Assembly: GCF_036206005.1 (NCBI RefSeq)
Contig: NZ_CP108143.1
Location: 3,362,001 to 3,426,000 of the forward strand
Length of the DNA: 64,000 nt
DNA from: Streptomyces sp. NBC_00178
GTDB taxonomy: Bacteria > Actinomycetota > Actinomycetes > Streptomycetales > Streptomycetaceae
Direction: 5' to 3'
Shown here: in pieces, positions 18,896-27,765 of the stretch
Numbering within the stretch: position 1 is the first letter of the stretch
How the letters are laid out: each line of letters begins with the position of its first letter
Made by a program: the position numbers and the translations under genes
Notes under the pieces: model-generated
Told to the model about the DNA's origin: nothing
The model's input: the letters and a program-made list of their open reading frames with translations, nothing else
The model's database searches: none

Positions 18896-18901
18896 GCGTC
18901 A

Positions 18902-18907
18902 ACCGTA
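18902..18907 (-). promoter_or_regulatory. -10-like hexamer TACGGT, leaderless start of the DUF2342 gene
   Basis: On the minus strand TACGGT, six bases, then the ATG at 18895. No ribosome-binding site is visible. Confidence 0.45.
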
Positions 18908-18943
18908 CGTGAGGCGGTCGCCCCGTGGTGGGGTGTCAGCCGC

Positions 18944-20428
18944 TCACCGGGTGCCTTTGACGAGTGCGGTGGCCAGTGCGTCCAGGGATGCCTGTGCGCC
19001 GTCCGGCGACGTGGTGCCCGAGGCCAGGAAGGCGAAGGCGAGGAGCCGGCCCTTCGCGTCGACCACGGTGCCGGCGAGGCTGTTGACCCCGGTCAGGGTG
19101 CCCGTCTTGGCCCGGATCAGGCCGGTGCCGCCGGACGTGGGCGTGTAGCGGGCGCCGAGGGTCCCGCTGAATCCGGCGACGGGCAGGCCCGTGAGCACCG
19201 TGCGCAGCTCCGGGTGGCCGGGATCGGCCGCGCGGGCGAGCAGCCCGGCCAGGAGGCCCGCCGTCACCTTGTCGGCCCGGTCGAGACCGCTGCCGTCGGC
19301 GAGGGCGGCGCCGGCCATCGGCAGCCCGAGCGCCTTCAGCCGGGCGGTGACGGCGCGGCGGCCTCCGGCGAAGGAGGCGGGCTCCCCGGCCTTCAGGGCG
19401 GTCTGACGGGCCAGGGCTTCGGCGATGTCGTTGTCGCTGTTGGTCAGGGCGCGTTCGACGAGCGCGGACAGCGGCTTCGACAGGTGGGTCGCCACGGTCC
19501 GCGAGCCCGCCACCACCCGTCCGGGCGAAGGCGCGGAGCGGGTGGCGACGCCCGCCTCCTCCAGCGCGGCGGCGAAGGTGTCCGCGGTGTCACCGGCGGG
19601 ATCGTCCGTGCGGGGCGCGGGTCCCCGGTCGCTGCCGTCGAGACGGCCCTCGTCGGTCATGAGTGCGCTGACGGGGGCGATGTTCTCGTTGGGGCCGATG
19701 GGGTGCAGCCCGGGGCCGGAGTAGCGCGAGGTGTCATACGTCAGCCGGACGGGTCCGGCCCCGGCGTCCCGCAGCGCGCGCGCCGCGTCGGCGGCCAGGG
19801 AGCGCAGGGCCGTCCGGTCGAGCGTGGGATCGCCGCCGCCCACGAGGGTGAGGGTGCGGGCGTCCGGTGACACCCGGACCGTCGTGGCGATGCGGTGGCC
19901 GGGCCCCAGGGCCGACAGGGCGGCGGCGGTCGTGGCGATCTTCACCGTGGACGCGGGGGTCATCGGGGTCCTGGCTCCGCGGGCGTACAGCTGTTTGCCG
20001 GTCGCCGCGTCGATGACCACCGCGGTGCGCACGGTGCCGAGGTCGGGTACGTCCAACAGGGGGGTGAGCACGGCCTCCAGGCCCTTCACCCCGGCCGGCG
20101 TGGTGAGACCCGCCGTGTCGCCCAGAGCGCTCAGGACGGCGGGGGCGCTGGCCGCGGGGGCGGGTCCGTCGAGCGGGTCACCCTGGTGATGTACGCCACC
20201 TGAGTGCCGCTCGACGGCCGCACGGTCCCGCTCGGCCTTACGCTGACCGGAGTCCCAGGGGCCTGCGGCCAGCACGGCACCGGCTGCGACCACCAGGCCG
20301 AGCGCCGCGGAGCCTGCGACGAGCAGACGGTCCCCGGACGCGCCCCCGCGCTTCAGGAAGTGCGGGACTTTCCACCCGCCCCACCTGTTCGGCGGTTCCT
20401 CCGTCGGTTTACGCACCGGCTCGGCCAC
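18944..20428 (-). CDS. D-alanyl-D-alanine carboxypeptidase/endopeptidase (PBP4/S13 type)
   Basis: About 494 residues from the GTG at 20428 (VAEPVRKPTEE); an in-frame start at 20473 would add 15 residues. A cytoplasmic tail of about 33 residues is followed by one membrane helix (34-56) and an extracytoplasmic penicillin-binding domain. The active-site motifs are STVK at 160-163 (nucleophilic serine), SDN in ALTNSDNDIAEAL, and KTG in IRAKTGTLTGVNS. It trims or opens peptidoglycan cross-links. It is divergent from ppa with only 86 bases between the starts. Confidence 0.92.
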   Translation of the reverse strand: MAEPVRKPTEEPPNRWGGWKVPHFLKRGGASGDRLLVAGSAALGLVVAAGAVLAAGPWDSGQRKAERDRAAVERHSGGVHHQGDPLDGPAPAASAPAVLSALGDTAGLTTPAGVKGLEAVLTPLLDVPDLGTVRTAVVIDAATGKQLYARGARTPMTPASTVKIATTAAALSALGPGHRIATTVRVSPDARTLTLVGGGDPTLDRTALRSLAADAARALRDAGAGPVRLTYDTSRYSGPGLHPIGPNENIAPVSALMTDEGRLDGSDRGPAPRTDDPAGDTADTFAAALEEAGVATRSAPSPGRVVAGSRTVATHLSKPLSALVERALTNSDNDIAEALARQTALKAGEPASFAGGRRAVTARLKALGLPMAGAALADGSGLDRADKVTAGLLAGLLARAADPGHPELRTVLTGLPVAGFSGTLGARYTPTSGGTGLIRAKTGTLTGVNSLAGTVVDAKGRLLAFAFLASGTTSPDGAQASLDALATALVKGTR

Positions 20429-20514
20429 CGTTGACCAGCCCCTTTCGCGAGCACTCGTCTGCGTGAGGGACACTTAACCACCAGTCGTATGTGTTGATCA
20501 TGGAGGAGCCACCC

Positions 20515-21009
20515 GTGGAGTTCGACGTCACCATCGAGATCCCGAAGGGTTCGCGGAACAAGTACGAGGTGGACCACGAGACCGGTCGGATCCGCCTGGA
20601 CCGTCGACTCTTCACCTCGACCAGCTACCCGGCCGACTACGGCTTCGTCGAGAACACCCTCGGCGAGGACGGCGACCCGCTGGACGCGCTGGTCATCCTG
20701 GACGAGCCGACCTTCCCCGGATGCCTCATCAAGTGCCGCGCCATCGGCATGTTCCGGATGACCGACGAGGCGGGCGGCGACGACAAGCTGCTGTGCGTCC
20801 CCGCGTCCGACCCCCGGGTGGAGCACCTCCGGGACATCCACCACGTCTCGGAGTTCGACCGCCTGGAGATCCAGCACTTCTTCGAGGTCTACAAGGACCT
20901 GGAGCCGGGCAAGTCCGTCGAGGGCGCCGACTGGGTCGGCCGCACCGAGGCCGAGGCCGAGATCGAGGCCTCCTACAAGCGCCTCGAGGCGCAGGGCGGC
21001 GCACACTGA
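20515..21009 (+). CDS. ppa: Inorganic pyrophosphatase
   Basis: 164 residues from the GTG at 20515, with GGAGGAG seven bases upstream; in-frame ATGs at 20491 and 20500 lie before or inside that site. It is a family I soluble enzyme: [24 protein letters not shown], the metal-binding signature GDPLDALV, and [11 protein letters not shown] near the end. It pulls biosynthetic reactions by hydrolysing pyrophosphate. A perfect 16-bp hairpin follows the gene. The window also encodes a membrane pyrophosphatase at 60463-62907. Confidence 0.97.
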   Translation: MEFDVTIEIPKGSRNKYEVDHETGRIRLDRRLFTSTSYPADYGFVENTLGEDGDPLDALVILDEPTFPGCLIKCRAIGMFRMTDEAGGDDKLLCVPASDPRVEHLRDIHHVSEFDRLEIQHFFEVYKDLEPGKSVEGADWVGRTEAEAEIEASYKRLEAQGGAH

Positions 21010-21091
21010 CGTGATCCTTCCGGTTCCGCTTGACGGCGGGACGGCAGGCATCGCGGAGCTCGGGCCCGACCAGGCCCGCTGACCGGGTTAC

Positions 21092-21129
21092 CGACGGGCG
21101 GCACACCTTCACCGGTGTGCCGCCCGTCG
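21092..21129 (+). terminator. Intrinsic hairpin terminator of ppa
   Basis: A perfect 16-bp stem (21092-21107 with 21114-21129) has a six-base loop TTCACC. There is no T-run, as is common in Streptomyces. It starts 82 bases after the ppa stop. Confidence 0.75.
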
Positions 21130-21206
21130 TGCGTGACGGCCCATGTCCGTGCACATACTGGGCAGAAGCGCTCCCAGGACGGGCGGTCGAGAAGGAACGA
21201 GGTCGA

Positions 21207-22922
21207 GTGGTGGCGGAACAGGGCGGTCCTGAGGACCAGAAGCCCCAGTCCGACGAGGCACGCAGCGCCTTCGTCCCGCCGGCCGGTATGGAGCAGCCGA
21301 CGGGCCCGCAGGACGACGACCACCCCACGTCGGAATTCGCCCTTCCGGCGGGTCTGCAGAACGATCCGTCGGCCTCGTCGGGATCAGGTCAGGGTTCCGG
21401 TTCCGGGCCGGGCGGCGGTTCGGCGTCCGACGCGCTGTCGTCCGCCTTCGTTCCGCCGAGCGGGTACAACGCGCAGCACCAGCCTCCCGCCTTCACTCCC
21501 GCGCACGGCATTCCGATGGTGCGGCTGACCAAGGAGGCCCCCTGGCAGGACCGGATGCGCACGATGCTGCGCATGCCGGTCTTCGACCGTCCGGCCCCCG
21601 AGATGGTGCAGAAGACCGACGACTCCGGTCCCGCCGTACCCCGGGTGCTCGACCTGACGCTCCGTATCGGGGAGCTGCTGCTCGCCGGTGGTGAGGGGGC
21701 GGAGGACGTCGAGGCCGCGATGTTCGCGGTGTCGCGCTCCTACGGACTCGACCGCTGCGAGCCGACGGTCACCTTCACGCTGCTGTCTATCTCGCACCAG
21801 CCGTCGCTGGTCGACGACCCGGTGACCGCGAGCCGGACGGTACGCCGACGGGGCACCGACTACACCCGGCTGGCCGCGGTGTTCCAGCTGATCGACGACA
21901 TCACGACGGCGGAGCACGTCGAGGTCTCGCTGGAGGAGGCCTACCGCCGTCTCGCCGAGATCCGGCGCAACCGCCACCCCTATCCGGGGTGGGTCCTGAC
22001 GGCCGCCGCCGGTGTCCTCGCCGGCTCGGCGTCGGTACTGGTCGGCGGCGGATTCCTGGTCTTCGTCGTGGCGGCGGCCGGCGCGATGCTCGGCGACCGG
22101 CTGGCCTGGCTCTGCGCGGGGCGCGGGCTGCCGGAGTTCTACCAGTTCACCGTGGCGGCCATGCCTCCGGCGGCGATGGGCATCCTGCTGACCCTCACCC
22201 ATTCGACGGACATCCGGCCGTCCGCGGTGATCACCGGTGGCCTCTTCGCGCTGCTGCCGGGGCGGGCCCTCGTCGCCGGTGTGCAGGACGGACTGACCGG
22301 CTACTACCTCACCGCGGGGGCCCGGCTCCTGGAGGTCATGTACTTCTTCATCGGCATCGTGGCGGGGGTGCTGCTGATGCTCTACCTGGGTGTCCAGCTC
22401 GGCGCCCAGCTCAACCCGGAGGCACGGTTCGTGCCCAACGACCGGCCCGTGGTCCAGATCCTCGCCTCGATGGCCCTCACCCTGGCCTTCGCGATCCTGC
22501 TCCAGCAGGAACGCTCCACGGTCCTCGCCGTCACCCTCAACGGCGGCGTCGCCTGGATCATCTTCGGGGCGATGGCCCGCACCGGCGGCATCTCGCCGGT
22601 GGCGGCGACAGCGGTCGCGGCGGGTCTCGTCGGCCTCTTCGGCCAGCTGCTCTCCCGCTACCAGTACACCTCGTCGCTGCCGTACATCACCGCCGCGATC
22701 GGCCCGCTGCTGCCCGGTTCGGCGACGTACTTCGGTCTGCTGGGCGTGGCGCAGAACGAGGTGGACACCGGGCTCGCCTCGCTGTTCACCGCCGTGGCCA
22801 CGGCGCTCGCCATCGCCATCGGGGTCAATCTGGGAAGTGAGATCTCCCGGCTGTTCATGCGCGTGCCGGGTGCCGTCGAGGGCCCGTCCCGCCGGGCGGC
22901 CAAGCGGACCAGGGGCTTCTGA
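21207..22922 (+). CDS. ThrE-type threonine/serine exporter family membrane protein
   Basis: 571 residues from a GTG at 21207 preceded by GAAGGAACGAGG. A disordered N-terminus of about 140 residues contains two copies of a short motif (SAFVPPAG and SAFVPPSG). A cytoplasmic domain (VLDLTLRIGELLLAGGEGAEDVEAAM, residues about 145-260) is the conserved ThrE N-terminal domain. About ten membrane helices follow, including PGRALVAGVQDGLTGYYLTAGARLLEV, diagnostic of the DUF1212/DUF3815 halves fused in actinobacterial ThrE. It probably exports small amino acids. It ends at a strong bidirectional hairpin. Confidence 0.85.
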   Translation: MVAEQGGPEDQKPQSDEARSAFVPPAGMEQPTGPQDDDHPTSEFALPAGLQNDPSASSGSGQGSGSGPGGGSASDALSSAFVPPSGYNAQHQPPAFTPAHGIPMVRLTKEAPWQDRMRTMLRMPVFDRPAPEMVQKTDDSGPAVPRVLDLTLRIGELLLAGGEGAEDVEAAMFAVSRSYGLDRCEPTVTFTLLSISHQPSLVDDPVTASRTVRRRGTDYTRLAAVFQLIDDITTAEHVEVSLEEAYRRLAEIRRNRHPYPGWVLTAAAGVLAGSASVLVGGGFLVFVVAAAGAMLGDRLAWLCAGRGLPEFYQFTVAAMPPAAMGILLTLTHSTDIRPSAVITGGLFALLPGRALVAGVQDGLTGYYLTAGARLLEVMYFFIGIVAGVLLMLYLGVQLGAQLNPEARFVPNDRPVVQILASMALTLAFAILLQQERSTVLAVTLNGGVAWIIFGAMARTGGISPVAATAVAAGLVGLFGQLLSRYQYTSSLPYITAAIGPLLPGSATYFGLLGVAQNEVDTGLASLFTAVATALAIAIGVNLGSEISRLFMRVPGAVEGPSRRAAKRTRGF

Positions 22923-22927
22923 CGGAC

Positions 22928-22967
22928 GAACGGCGCCCCGCTCCTGGGAGGGAGCGGGGCGCCGTTC
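22928..22967. terminator. Bidirectional terminator between convergent ThrE-like and DedA genes
   Basis: A perfect 17-bp inverted repeat (22928-22944 with 22951-22967) has a six-base loop TGGGAG, placed five bases after one stop and 15 bases before the other. Confidence 0.8.
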
Positions 22968-22982
22968 ACGGGGTGTTCCGGG

Positions 22983-24443
22983 TCAGCGGCCTTCCTGCCA
23001 GCCGTACCGGGCGGCGTCGTCCTGGCCGTCGCCGGGGCGCTCGCCTCGACGACCGGTGTCCTGGCCGCCGTAGGGACCGGCCTGACCGTCGCCGTACGGG
23101 CCGCTCCGGTCCGGGCCGCCGTACTGCCGGCCCGCGTCGCCGTACTGGCCCTGGGGACCGCCGCCGTACGGCGCTGCCTGGCCGTCGCCGTACGGACCCT
23201 GCTGAGGGGCGCCGTACTGACCCTGCTGGGCGCCGCCGTACTGGCCGCCCTGCCCGGCGGCGTACGGGTTCTGCTGCGGGGCGCCGTACTGACCCTGCTG
23301 GGGAGCGTCGTACTGACCCTGCTGGGGAGCGTCGTACTGACCCTGCTGCGGGGCGCCGTACTGGCCCGCCTGGCCGGAGCCGTACGGGTCCTGCTGCGGG
23401 GCGCCGTACGGACCCGGCTGGCCCGAGCCGTACTGGTCCTGCTGGGGGGCGGCGTACTGGCCGGCCTGACCCGAGCCGTACGGGTCCTGCTGCGGGGCGC
23501 CGTACTGACCCGCCTGGCCCGAGCCGTACGGGTCCTGCCGGCCTTGGCCGCCGTACTGGTCCTGCTGTCCGCCGCCGTACTGGCTGCCGCCGCTGCCGTA
23601 CGGGTCTGCCGGGCCCGCGTCGTACCGGCCGCTGCCGTACGGGGCCGTCTGCCCGGCGTCGTACCGGCCGCCGTACGCGCCTGCCTGGGGGCCGCCGTCG
23701 TGCGGGCCGTTCCGGCCGTCGTCGAACGGGTCGGTGTGCCGGCCGTCCCCACCGTCGCCGTCCCCGTACGCGCCGTCGTCCGCGGAGCCCGCGCCGTCCT
23801 GCTGCCGCGCCGCGGCCTCCTTCCTGGACCGGCCGCGCGCCCGGAGGAACTCGATGATGATCGGCACCACGGAGACCAGGACGATCAGGATGAGGATCAG
23901 TTCGATGTGCTCGTGGACGAACGCGATCTTGCCGAGAGCGGCTCCGAGCAGCGTGACGCCGACGCCCCAGAGGACGCCTCCGATGATGTTGAACGTGATG
24001 AACGAGCGGTAGTTCATCCGGCTCACACCGGCGATGATCGGCGTGAACGTCCGGACGATGGGGACGAAACGGGCCAGCACCAGCGACTTCGGCCCGTACT
24101 TCTCGAAGAACTCGTGCGCCTTCTCGACGTTCTCCTGCTTGAAGAGACGGGAGTCCGGGCGCTTGAAGAGCGACGGCCCCACCTTCCGCCCGAAGAGGTA
24201 GCCGACCTGGTCGCCGATGATCGCCGCCAGCGCGACCAGCACGCAGACCAGCCACAGCGGGTACTTCAGATCGCCCGTGGTCACCAGGAGGCCCGTGGTG
24301 AACAGCAGGGAGTCGCCGGGCAGGAAGAACCCGATCAGCAGTCCGGACTCGGCGAACACGATGAGCAGGAGGCCCGGTAGCCCGAAGGTGTTGAGCAGGT
24401 AGTCCGGGTCCAGCCAGCTCGGGCCGAGCGCGATCGTATTCAA
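22983..24443 (-). CDS. DedA-family membrane protein with long Gln/Gly/Tyr/Pro-rich tail
   Basis: 486 residues from a TTG at 24443 with GGAG upstream. Residues 1-200 are a normal DedA domain: FAESGLLIGFFLPGDSLLF, the re-entrant loop GDQVGYLFGRKVG, ARFVPIVRTFTPIIAG and a last helix near 182-200. DedA proteins move lipids or keep the proton motive force. Residues 201-486 are a low-complexity tail with repeats such as PYGSGQAGQYGAPQQ, rich in Tyr, Gln and Gly and predicted to be disordered and cytoplasmic. The tail is longer than the catalytic domain, which is unusual for the family. Confidence 0.88.
   Translation of the reverse strand: MNTIALGPSWLDPDYLLNTFGLPGLLLIVFAESGLLIGFFLPGDSLLFTTGLLVTTGDLKYPLWLVCVLVALAAIIGDQVGYLFGRKVGPSLFKRPDSRLFKQENVEKAHEFFEKYGPKSLVLARFVPIVRTFTPIIAGVSRMNYRSFITFNIIGGVLWGVGVTLLGAALGKIAFVHEHIELILILIVLVSVVPIIIEFLRARGRSRKEAAARQQDGAGSADDGAYGDGDGGDGRHTDPFDDGRNGPHDGGPQAGAYGGRYDAGQTAPYGSGRYDAGPADPYGSGGSQYGGGQQDQYGGQGRQDPYGSGQAGQYGAPQQDPYGSGQAGQYAAPQQDQYGSGQPGPYGAPQQDPYGSGQAGQYGAPQQGQYDAPQQGQYDAPQQGQYGAPQQNPYAAGQGGQYGGAQQGQYGAPQQGPYGDGQAAPYGGGPQGQYGDAGRQYGGPDRSGPYGDGQAGPYGGQDTGRRGERPGDGQDDAARYGWQEGR
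23010..23660 (-). repeat. Imperfect coding repeats of the DedA tail
   Basis: This stretch consists of degenerate 15-60-base repeats that translate as variations of Q-Y-G-A-P-Q-Q-D-P-Y-G-S-G-Q-A-G. The units GGGAGCGTCGTACTGACCCT and their relatives are nearly identical in tandem around 23300-23345, a sign of recent slippage. The frame is kept throughout, so the repeat is under coding constraint. Confidence 0.75.
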
Positions 24444-24591
24444 GGGTCCGGGCTCCAGGGTGGTCGGTGTGCGCGGCTGCGTGGCCGCCCCAAGTTATCA
24501 ACGCCGCGGCGGACCCCTGGGTTCCACTGGCGTAAGCGAGGATGCGCACGGCCCGGACGGGAGCGAGGCTTTCCGCAGGAGGTGCCACATC

Positions 24592-24957
24592 ATGGGCATT
24601 GAGGACTACGGCGGCGGACAGACGCCGCGGGCGGACGTCCTGGTCGTCACGACGAACGACGTACCCGGCCACCAGGTGACCGAGGTCATCGGGGAGGTGT
24701 TCGGGCTCACGGTCCGCTCACGCCACCTCGGCAGCCAGATCGGCGCGGGGCTCAAGTCGATGGTCGGCGGCGAACTCAAAGGGCTGACGAAGACCCTCGT
24801 CGAGACCCGCAACCAGGCGATGGAGCGACTCGTCGAGCAGGCCAGGACCCGTGGTGCGAACGCGGTGCTGATGATGCGGTTCGACGTGAGCGAGGCGGCG
24901 GACGTGGGCACCGAGGTCTGCGCCTACGGAACGGCGGCCGTGATCAACAGGATCTGA
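24592..24957 (+). CDS. YbjQ/UPF0145 family heavy-metal-binding-like protein
   Basis: 121 residues from the ATG at 24592, with AGGAGG at 24577-24582. It has the YbjQ fold: VLVVTTNDVPGHQVTEVIGEVFGLTVRS, then RNQAMERLVEQARTRGANAVLMMRFD and a C-terminal CAYGTAAVI. Members assemble as pentamers. The 'heavy-metal-binding' label comes from structural genomics and is not well tested. It is 54 bases upstream of wrbA on the same strand. Confidence 0.88.
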   Translation: MGIEDYGGGQTPRADVLVVTTNDVPGHQVTEVIGEVFGLTVRSRHLGSQIGAGLKSMVGGELKGLTKTLVETRNQAMERLVEQARTRGANAVLMMRFDVSEAADVGTEVCAYGTAAVINRI

Positions 24958-25011
24958 CACCGCCCTCGCCCCCGCGGTTCGGCCGCGCCCCCCTCACCGG
25001 AGGTTCTCCGC

Positions 25012-25635
25012 ATGCCCACGTCCGTCAACGTCGCCGTCGTGTACTACTCCTCCACCGGCACCATCTCGGCCATCGCCGACGCCCTCGCGAAGTACGCCGA
25101 GAACGCCGGCGCCCAGGTGCGGCTGCGCAAGACCGCCGAGCTCGCCCCGCAGTCAGCCATCGACGCGAACCCGGCCTGGGCGGCTCACGCGACGGCGACC
25201 GCCGGTGTCCGCGAGGTGACGCCCGACGACATGGTCTGGGCGGACGCGGTGATCTTCGGTACGCCGACGCGGTACGGCAACGTCGCCGCCCAGCTCAAGC
25301 AGTTCCTGGACACGCTGGGCGGCCTCTGGCAGGCCGGGAAGCTGGCGGACAAGGTCTACAGCGGCTTCACGGCCAGCGCCACGGCCCACGGCGGGCAGGA
25401 GTCGACCCTGCTGGCGCTCTACAACACGATCCACCACTTCGGCGGCATCCTCGTCCCGCCCGGCTACACCGACGCGTCGAAGTTCGCCGACGGCAACCCG
25501 TACGGCACCTCCCACGTGTCCGGTCAGGGCGACAACCCGGTCGGCGAGCAGACACTGACCGCCGCGCGCGTGCAGGCGGAACGCGTCGTGAAGTTCACCC
25601 GGGCCATCAAGGCCGGACTCGCGGCAGAGAACTGA
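25012..25635 (+). CDS. wrbA: WrbA-type NAD(P)H:quinone oxidoreductase
   Basis: 207 residues with GGAGG upstream of the ATG. The flavodoxin-like fold is shown by the FMN phosphate loop YYSSTGTISAIADAL, the type IV insertion GTPTRYGNVAAQLKQFLD and SGFTASATAHGGQESTLLALYNTIHHFGGILVPPGY. It reduces quinones by two electrons and protects against semiquinone stress. It is followed after 16 bases by the decarboxylase gene, so the three genes from YbjQ to gad may be one operon. Confidence 0.94.
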   Translation: MPTSVNVAVVYYSSTGTISAIADALAKYAENAGAQVRLRKTAELAPQSAIDANPAWAAHATATAGVREVTPDDMVWADAVIFGTPTRYGNVAAQLKQFLDTLGGLWQAGKLADKVYSGFTASATAHGGQESTLLALYNTIHHFGGILVPPGYTDASKFADGNPYGTSHVSGQGDNPVGEQTLTAARVQAERVVKFTRAIKAGLAAEN

Positions 25636-25651
25636 AGGGGACGACTCACCG

Positions 25652-27076
25652 ATGCCACTGCACCAGGGTTCGCACGGCAGGCCGGCGCCCTCCGAGGAGC
25701 ACCGCAGACTGGCCCTCAACCCGTTCTACGGGGAGGCCGATCCGACCGCGCAGATGGAGGCCGCGCCGGCGACCCACCAGCTCCCGGACGGCCCGCTGCC
25801 CCCGCTGACCGCCTACCGGCTCGTCCATGACGAGCTGATGCTCGACGGGAACTCCCGGCTCAACCTCGCCACCTTCGTCACCACCTGGATGGAACCCCAG
25901 GCCGGCGTCCTGATGGGCGAGTGCCGCGACAAGAACATGGTCGACAAGGACGAGTACCCGCGTACCGCGGAGCTGGAGCGGCGCTGCGTGGCGATGCTCG
26001 CCGACCTGTGGAACGCACCCGATCCGATGGCCACGGTGGGCTGCTCGACCACGGGCTCCAGCGAGGCCTGCATGCTGGCCGGACTGGCGCTCAAGCGGCG
26101 CTGGGCCAAGAAGAACTCCGGCCGCTATCCGGCGTCGGCCCGGCCCAACCTCGTCATGGGCGTCAACGTCCAGGTCTGCTGGGAGAAGTTCTGCACGTTC
26201 TGGGAGGTCGAGGCCCGGCAGGTGCCGATGGACGGGGAGCGGTTCCACCTGGACCCGCAGGCCGCGGCCGAACTCTGCGACGAGAACACCATCGGTGTCG
26301 TCGGGATCCTCGGCTCGACCTTCGACGGGTCCTACGAGCCGATCGCCGAACTCTGCGCCGCGCTGGACGACCTCCAGGAGCGGACGGGGCTCGACATCCC
26401 CGTGCACGTGGACGGCGCGTCCGGGGCGATGGTGGCCCCGTTCATCGACAAGGACCTGGTGTGGGACTTCCGGCTCCCCCGGGTGTCCTCGATCAACACC
26501 TCCGGTCACAAGTACGGTCTGGTCTACCCGGGCGTCGGCTGGGCGCTCTGGCGTTCACCGGCCGAGCTGCCCGAGGAACTGGTCTTCCGGGTGAACTACC
26601 TGGGCGGCGACATGCCGACCTTCGCGCTGAACTTCTCCCGGCCCGGCGCACAGGTGGTGGCGCAGTACTACACGTTCCTCAGGCTGGGCCGGGAGGGCTA
26701 CCGGGCCGTCCAGCAGACGTCCCGGGACATCGCGATGCGGCTGGCGGAGGGCTTCGAGTCGCTCGGGGACTTCCGGCTCCTCACCCGCGGCGACGAGCTT
26801 CCGGTGTTCGCCGCGACGACCAAGCCGGAGATCACGGCGTACGACGTCTTCGACGTCTCACGGCGGCTGCGGGAGCGCGGCTGGCTGGTGCCCGCGTACA
26901 CCTTCCCGGCCAACCGCCAGGACCTGTCCGTGCTCCGCGTCGTGTGCCGCAACGGCTTCTCGTCGGACCTCGCGGAGCTGCTGCTGGACGATCTGCGGAG
27001 CCTCCTGCCGGAACTGCGTGCCCAGCCGGGCCCGTTGCAGCGCGACAAGGCGGCGCAGACCGCCTTCCACCACTGA
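25652..27076 (+). CDS. gad: Glutamate decarboxylase
   Basis: 474 residues, close to the usual 466. It is a PLP enzyme of fold type I converting glutamate to GABA and CO2, consuming a proton. PLP Lys287 is in NTSGHKYG, the cofactor aspartate is in HVDGASG at 252-258, and the phosphate-binding GCSTTGSSEA is at 130-139. The N-terminus lacks the long acid-switch helix of E. coli GadB, but the last residues end in ...AFHH, where E. coli has a histidine that closes the site at neutral pH. It sits downstream of wrbA with GGGGA as ribosome-binding site. Confidence 0.94.
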   Translation: MPLHQGSHGRPAPSEEHRRLALNPFYGEADPTAQMEAAPATHQLPDGPLPPLTAYRLVHDELMLDGNSRLNLATFVTTWMEPQAGVLMGECRDKNMVDKDEYPRTAELERRCVAMLADLWNAPDPMATVGCSTTGSSEACMLAGLALKRRWAKKNSGRYPASARPNLVMGVNVQVCWEKFCTFWEVEARQVPMDGERFHLDPQAAAELCDENTIGVVGILGSTFDGSYEPIAELCAALDDLQERTGLDIPVHVDGASGAMVAPFIDKDLVWDFRLPRVSSINTSGHKYGLVYPGVGWALWRSPAELPEELVFRVNYLGGDMPTFALNFSRPGAQVVAQYYTFLRLGREGYRAVQQTSRDIAMRLAEGFESLGDFRLLTRGDELPVFAATTKPEITAYDVFDVSRRLRERGWLVPAYTFPANRQDLSVLRVVCRNGFSSDLAELLLDDLRSLLPELRAQPGPLQRDKAAQTAFHH

Positions 27077-27105
27077 CCGCCCGCCGGGCCGGGTCCCGGT
27101 GACGG

Positions 27106-27747
27106 TCAGCCGAGGTCGCCGGGGTCGGGCGTGCCCGTCGCGTACGGGTTCTCCTGCCCCTCGGCGAGCACCCCGACGAAGGGCTCCCCCTCCCCGGCGA
27201 AGGTGTACGCACCGGCCTCGACCCGCGCGATGAGACCACGGGTCCACGCGGCGCCCGCGTCGGCCGAGTGGACCCACAGGTTCATGATCTCGCCGATGTG
27301 CCCGAGCGGTTCGGGTCCCTCGGAGGGCGTGTAGTGCTCGGTGACCGAGGCGCGCCAGCCCTCGATGGCGGTGATGCGCCGGCGCAGCAGCGCCACCGCC
27401 TCCTGCCGCTCCAGCTCGACGATGAAGCCGATGCCCGCCGAGAGCACGTCCACCCCGGGGTCGTAGGAGGTCAGGGCGGACCTCAGCAGGGCGAAGAACT
27501 CCTCGGTGCCCCGCTCGGTGACCTCGTACTCGGTGCGGGGCGGACCGCCTGCCGTGGACGGGGCGGTCTCGTGGGCGAGGAGCAGTCCCTGCTTCGCCAT
27601 CTGCTTGAGCGCGTGGTAGATCGATCCCGGCTTGGCGTTGGACCACTCGTGGGCGCCCCAGTACTCCAGGTCGTTGCGCACCTGGTAGCCGTGCGCGCGG
27701 CCGTGCTGACGCACGGCGCCCAGGACCAGGAGACGGATCGCCGACAT
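27106..27747 (-). CDS. PadR-family transcriptional regulator
   Basis: 213 residues from the ATG at 27747 (MSAIRLLVLGAV). The winged helix at the N-terminus contains GRAHGYQVRNDLE, KPGSIYHALKQMAKQGLL and the wing PRTEYEVTERG, typical of PadR. The C-terminal half is a long helical dimerisation region of the Vir type. PadR regulators usually repress a neighbouring detoxification or transport gene. Here the neighbours are gad (convergent) and a DinB-like gene (same strand, upstream). The 18-base gap to the upstream gene holds a TAGGGT hexamer seven bases from the ATG. Confidence 0.92.
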   Translation of the reverse strand: MSAIRLLVLGAVRQHGRAHGYQVRNDLEYWGAHEWSNAKPGSIYHALKQMAKQGLLLAHETAPSTAGGPPRTEYEVTERGTEEFFALLRSALTSYDPGVDVLSAGIGFIVELERQEAVALLRRRITAIEGWRASVTEHYTPSEGPEPLGHIGEIMNLWVHSADAGAAWTRGLIARVEAGAYTFAGEGEPFVGVLAEGQENPYATGTPDPGDLG

Positions 27748-27754
27748 GCCGTCC

Positions 27755-27760
27755 ACCCTA
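27755..27760 (-). promoter_or_regulatory. -10-like hexamer TAGGGT before the PadR gene
   Basis: On the minus strand TAGGGT, seven bases, then the ATG at 27747. It overlaps the palindrome CTACGTAG at 27758-27765, a possible autoregulatory site. Confidence 0.35.
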
Positions 27761-27765
27761 CGTAG

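Noticed and set aside
22973..23857. Repeat array within 23010-23660 as a possible CRISPR
   Set aside because: Repeats are degenerate, without unique spacers, and keep one coding frame for the DedA tail.
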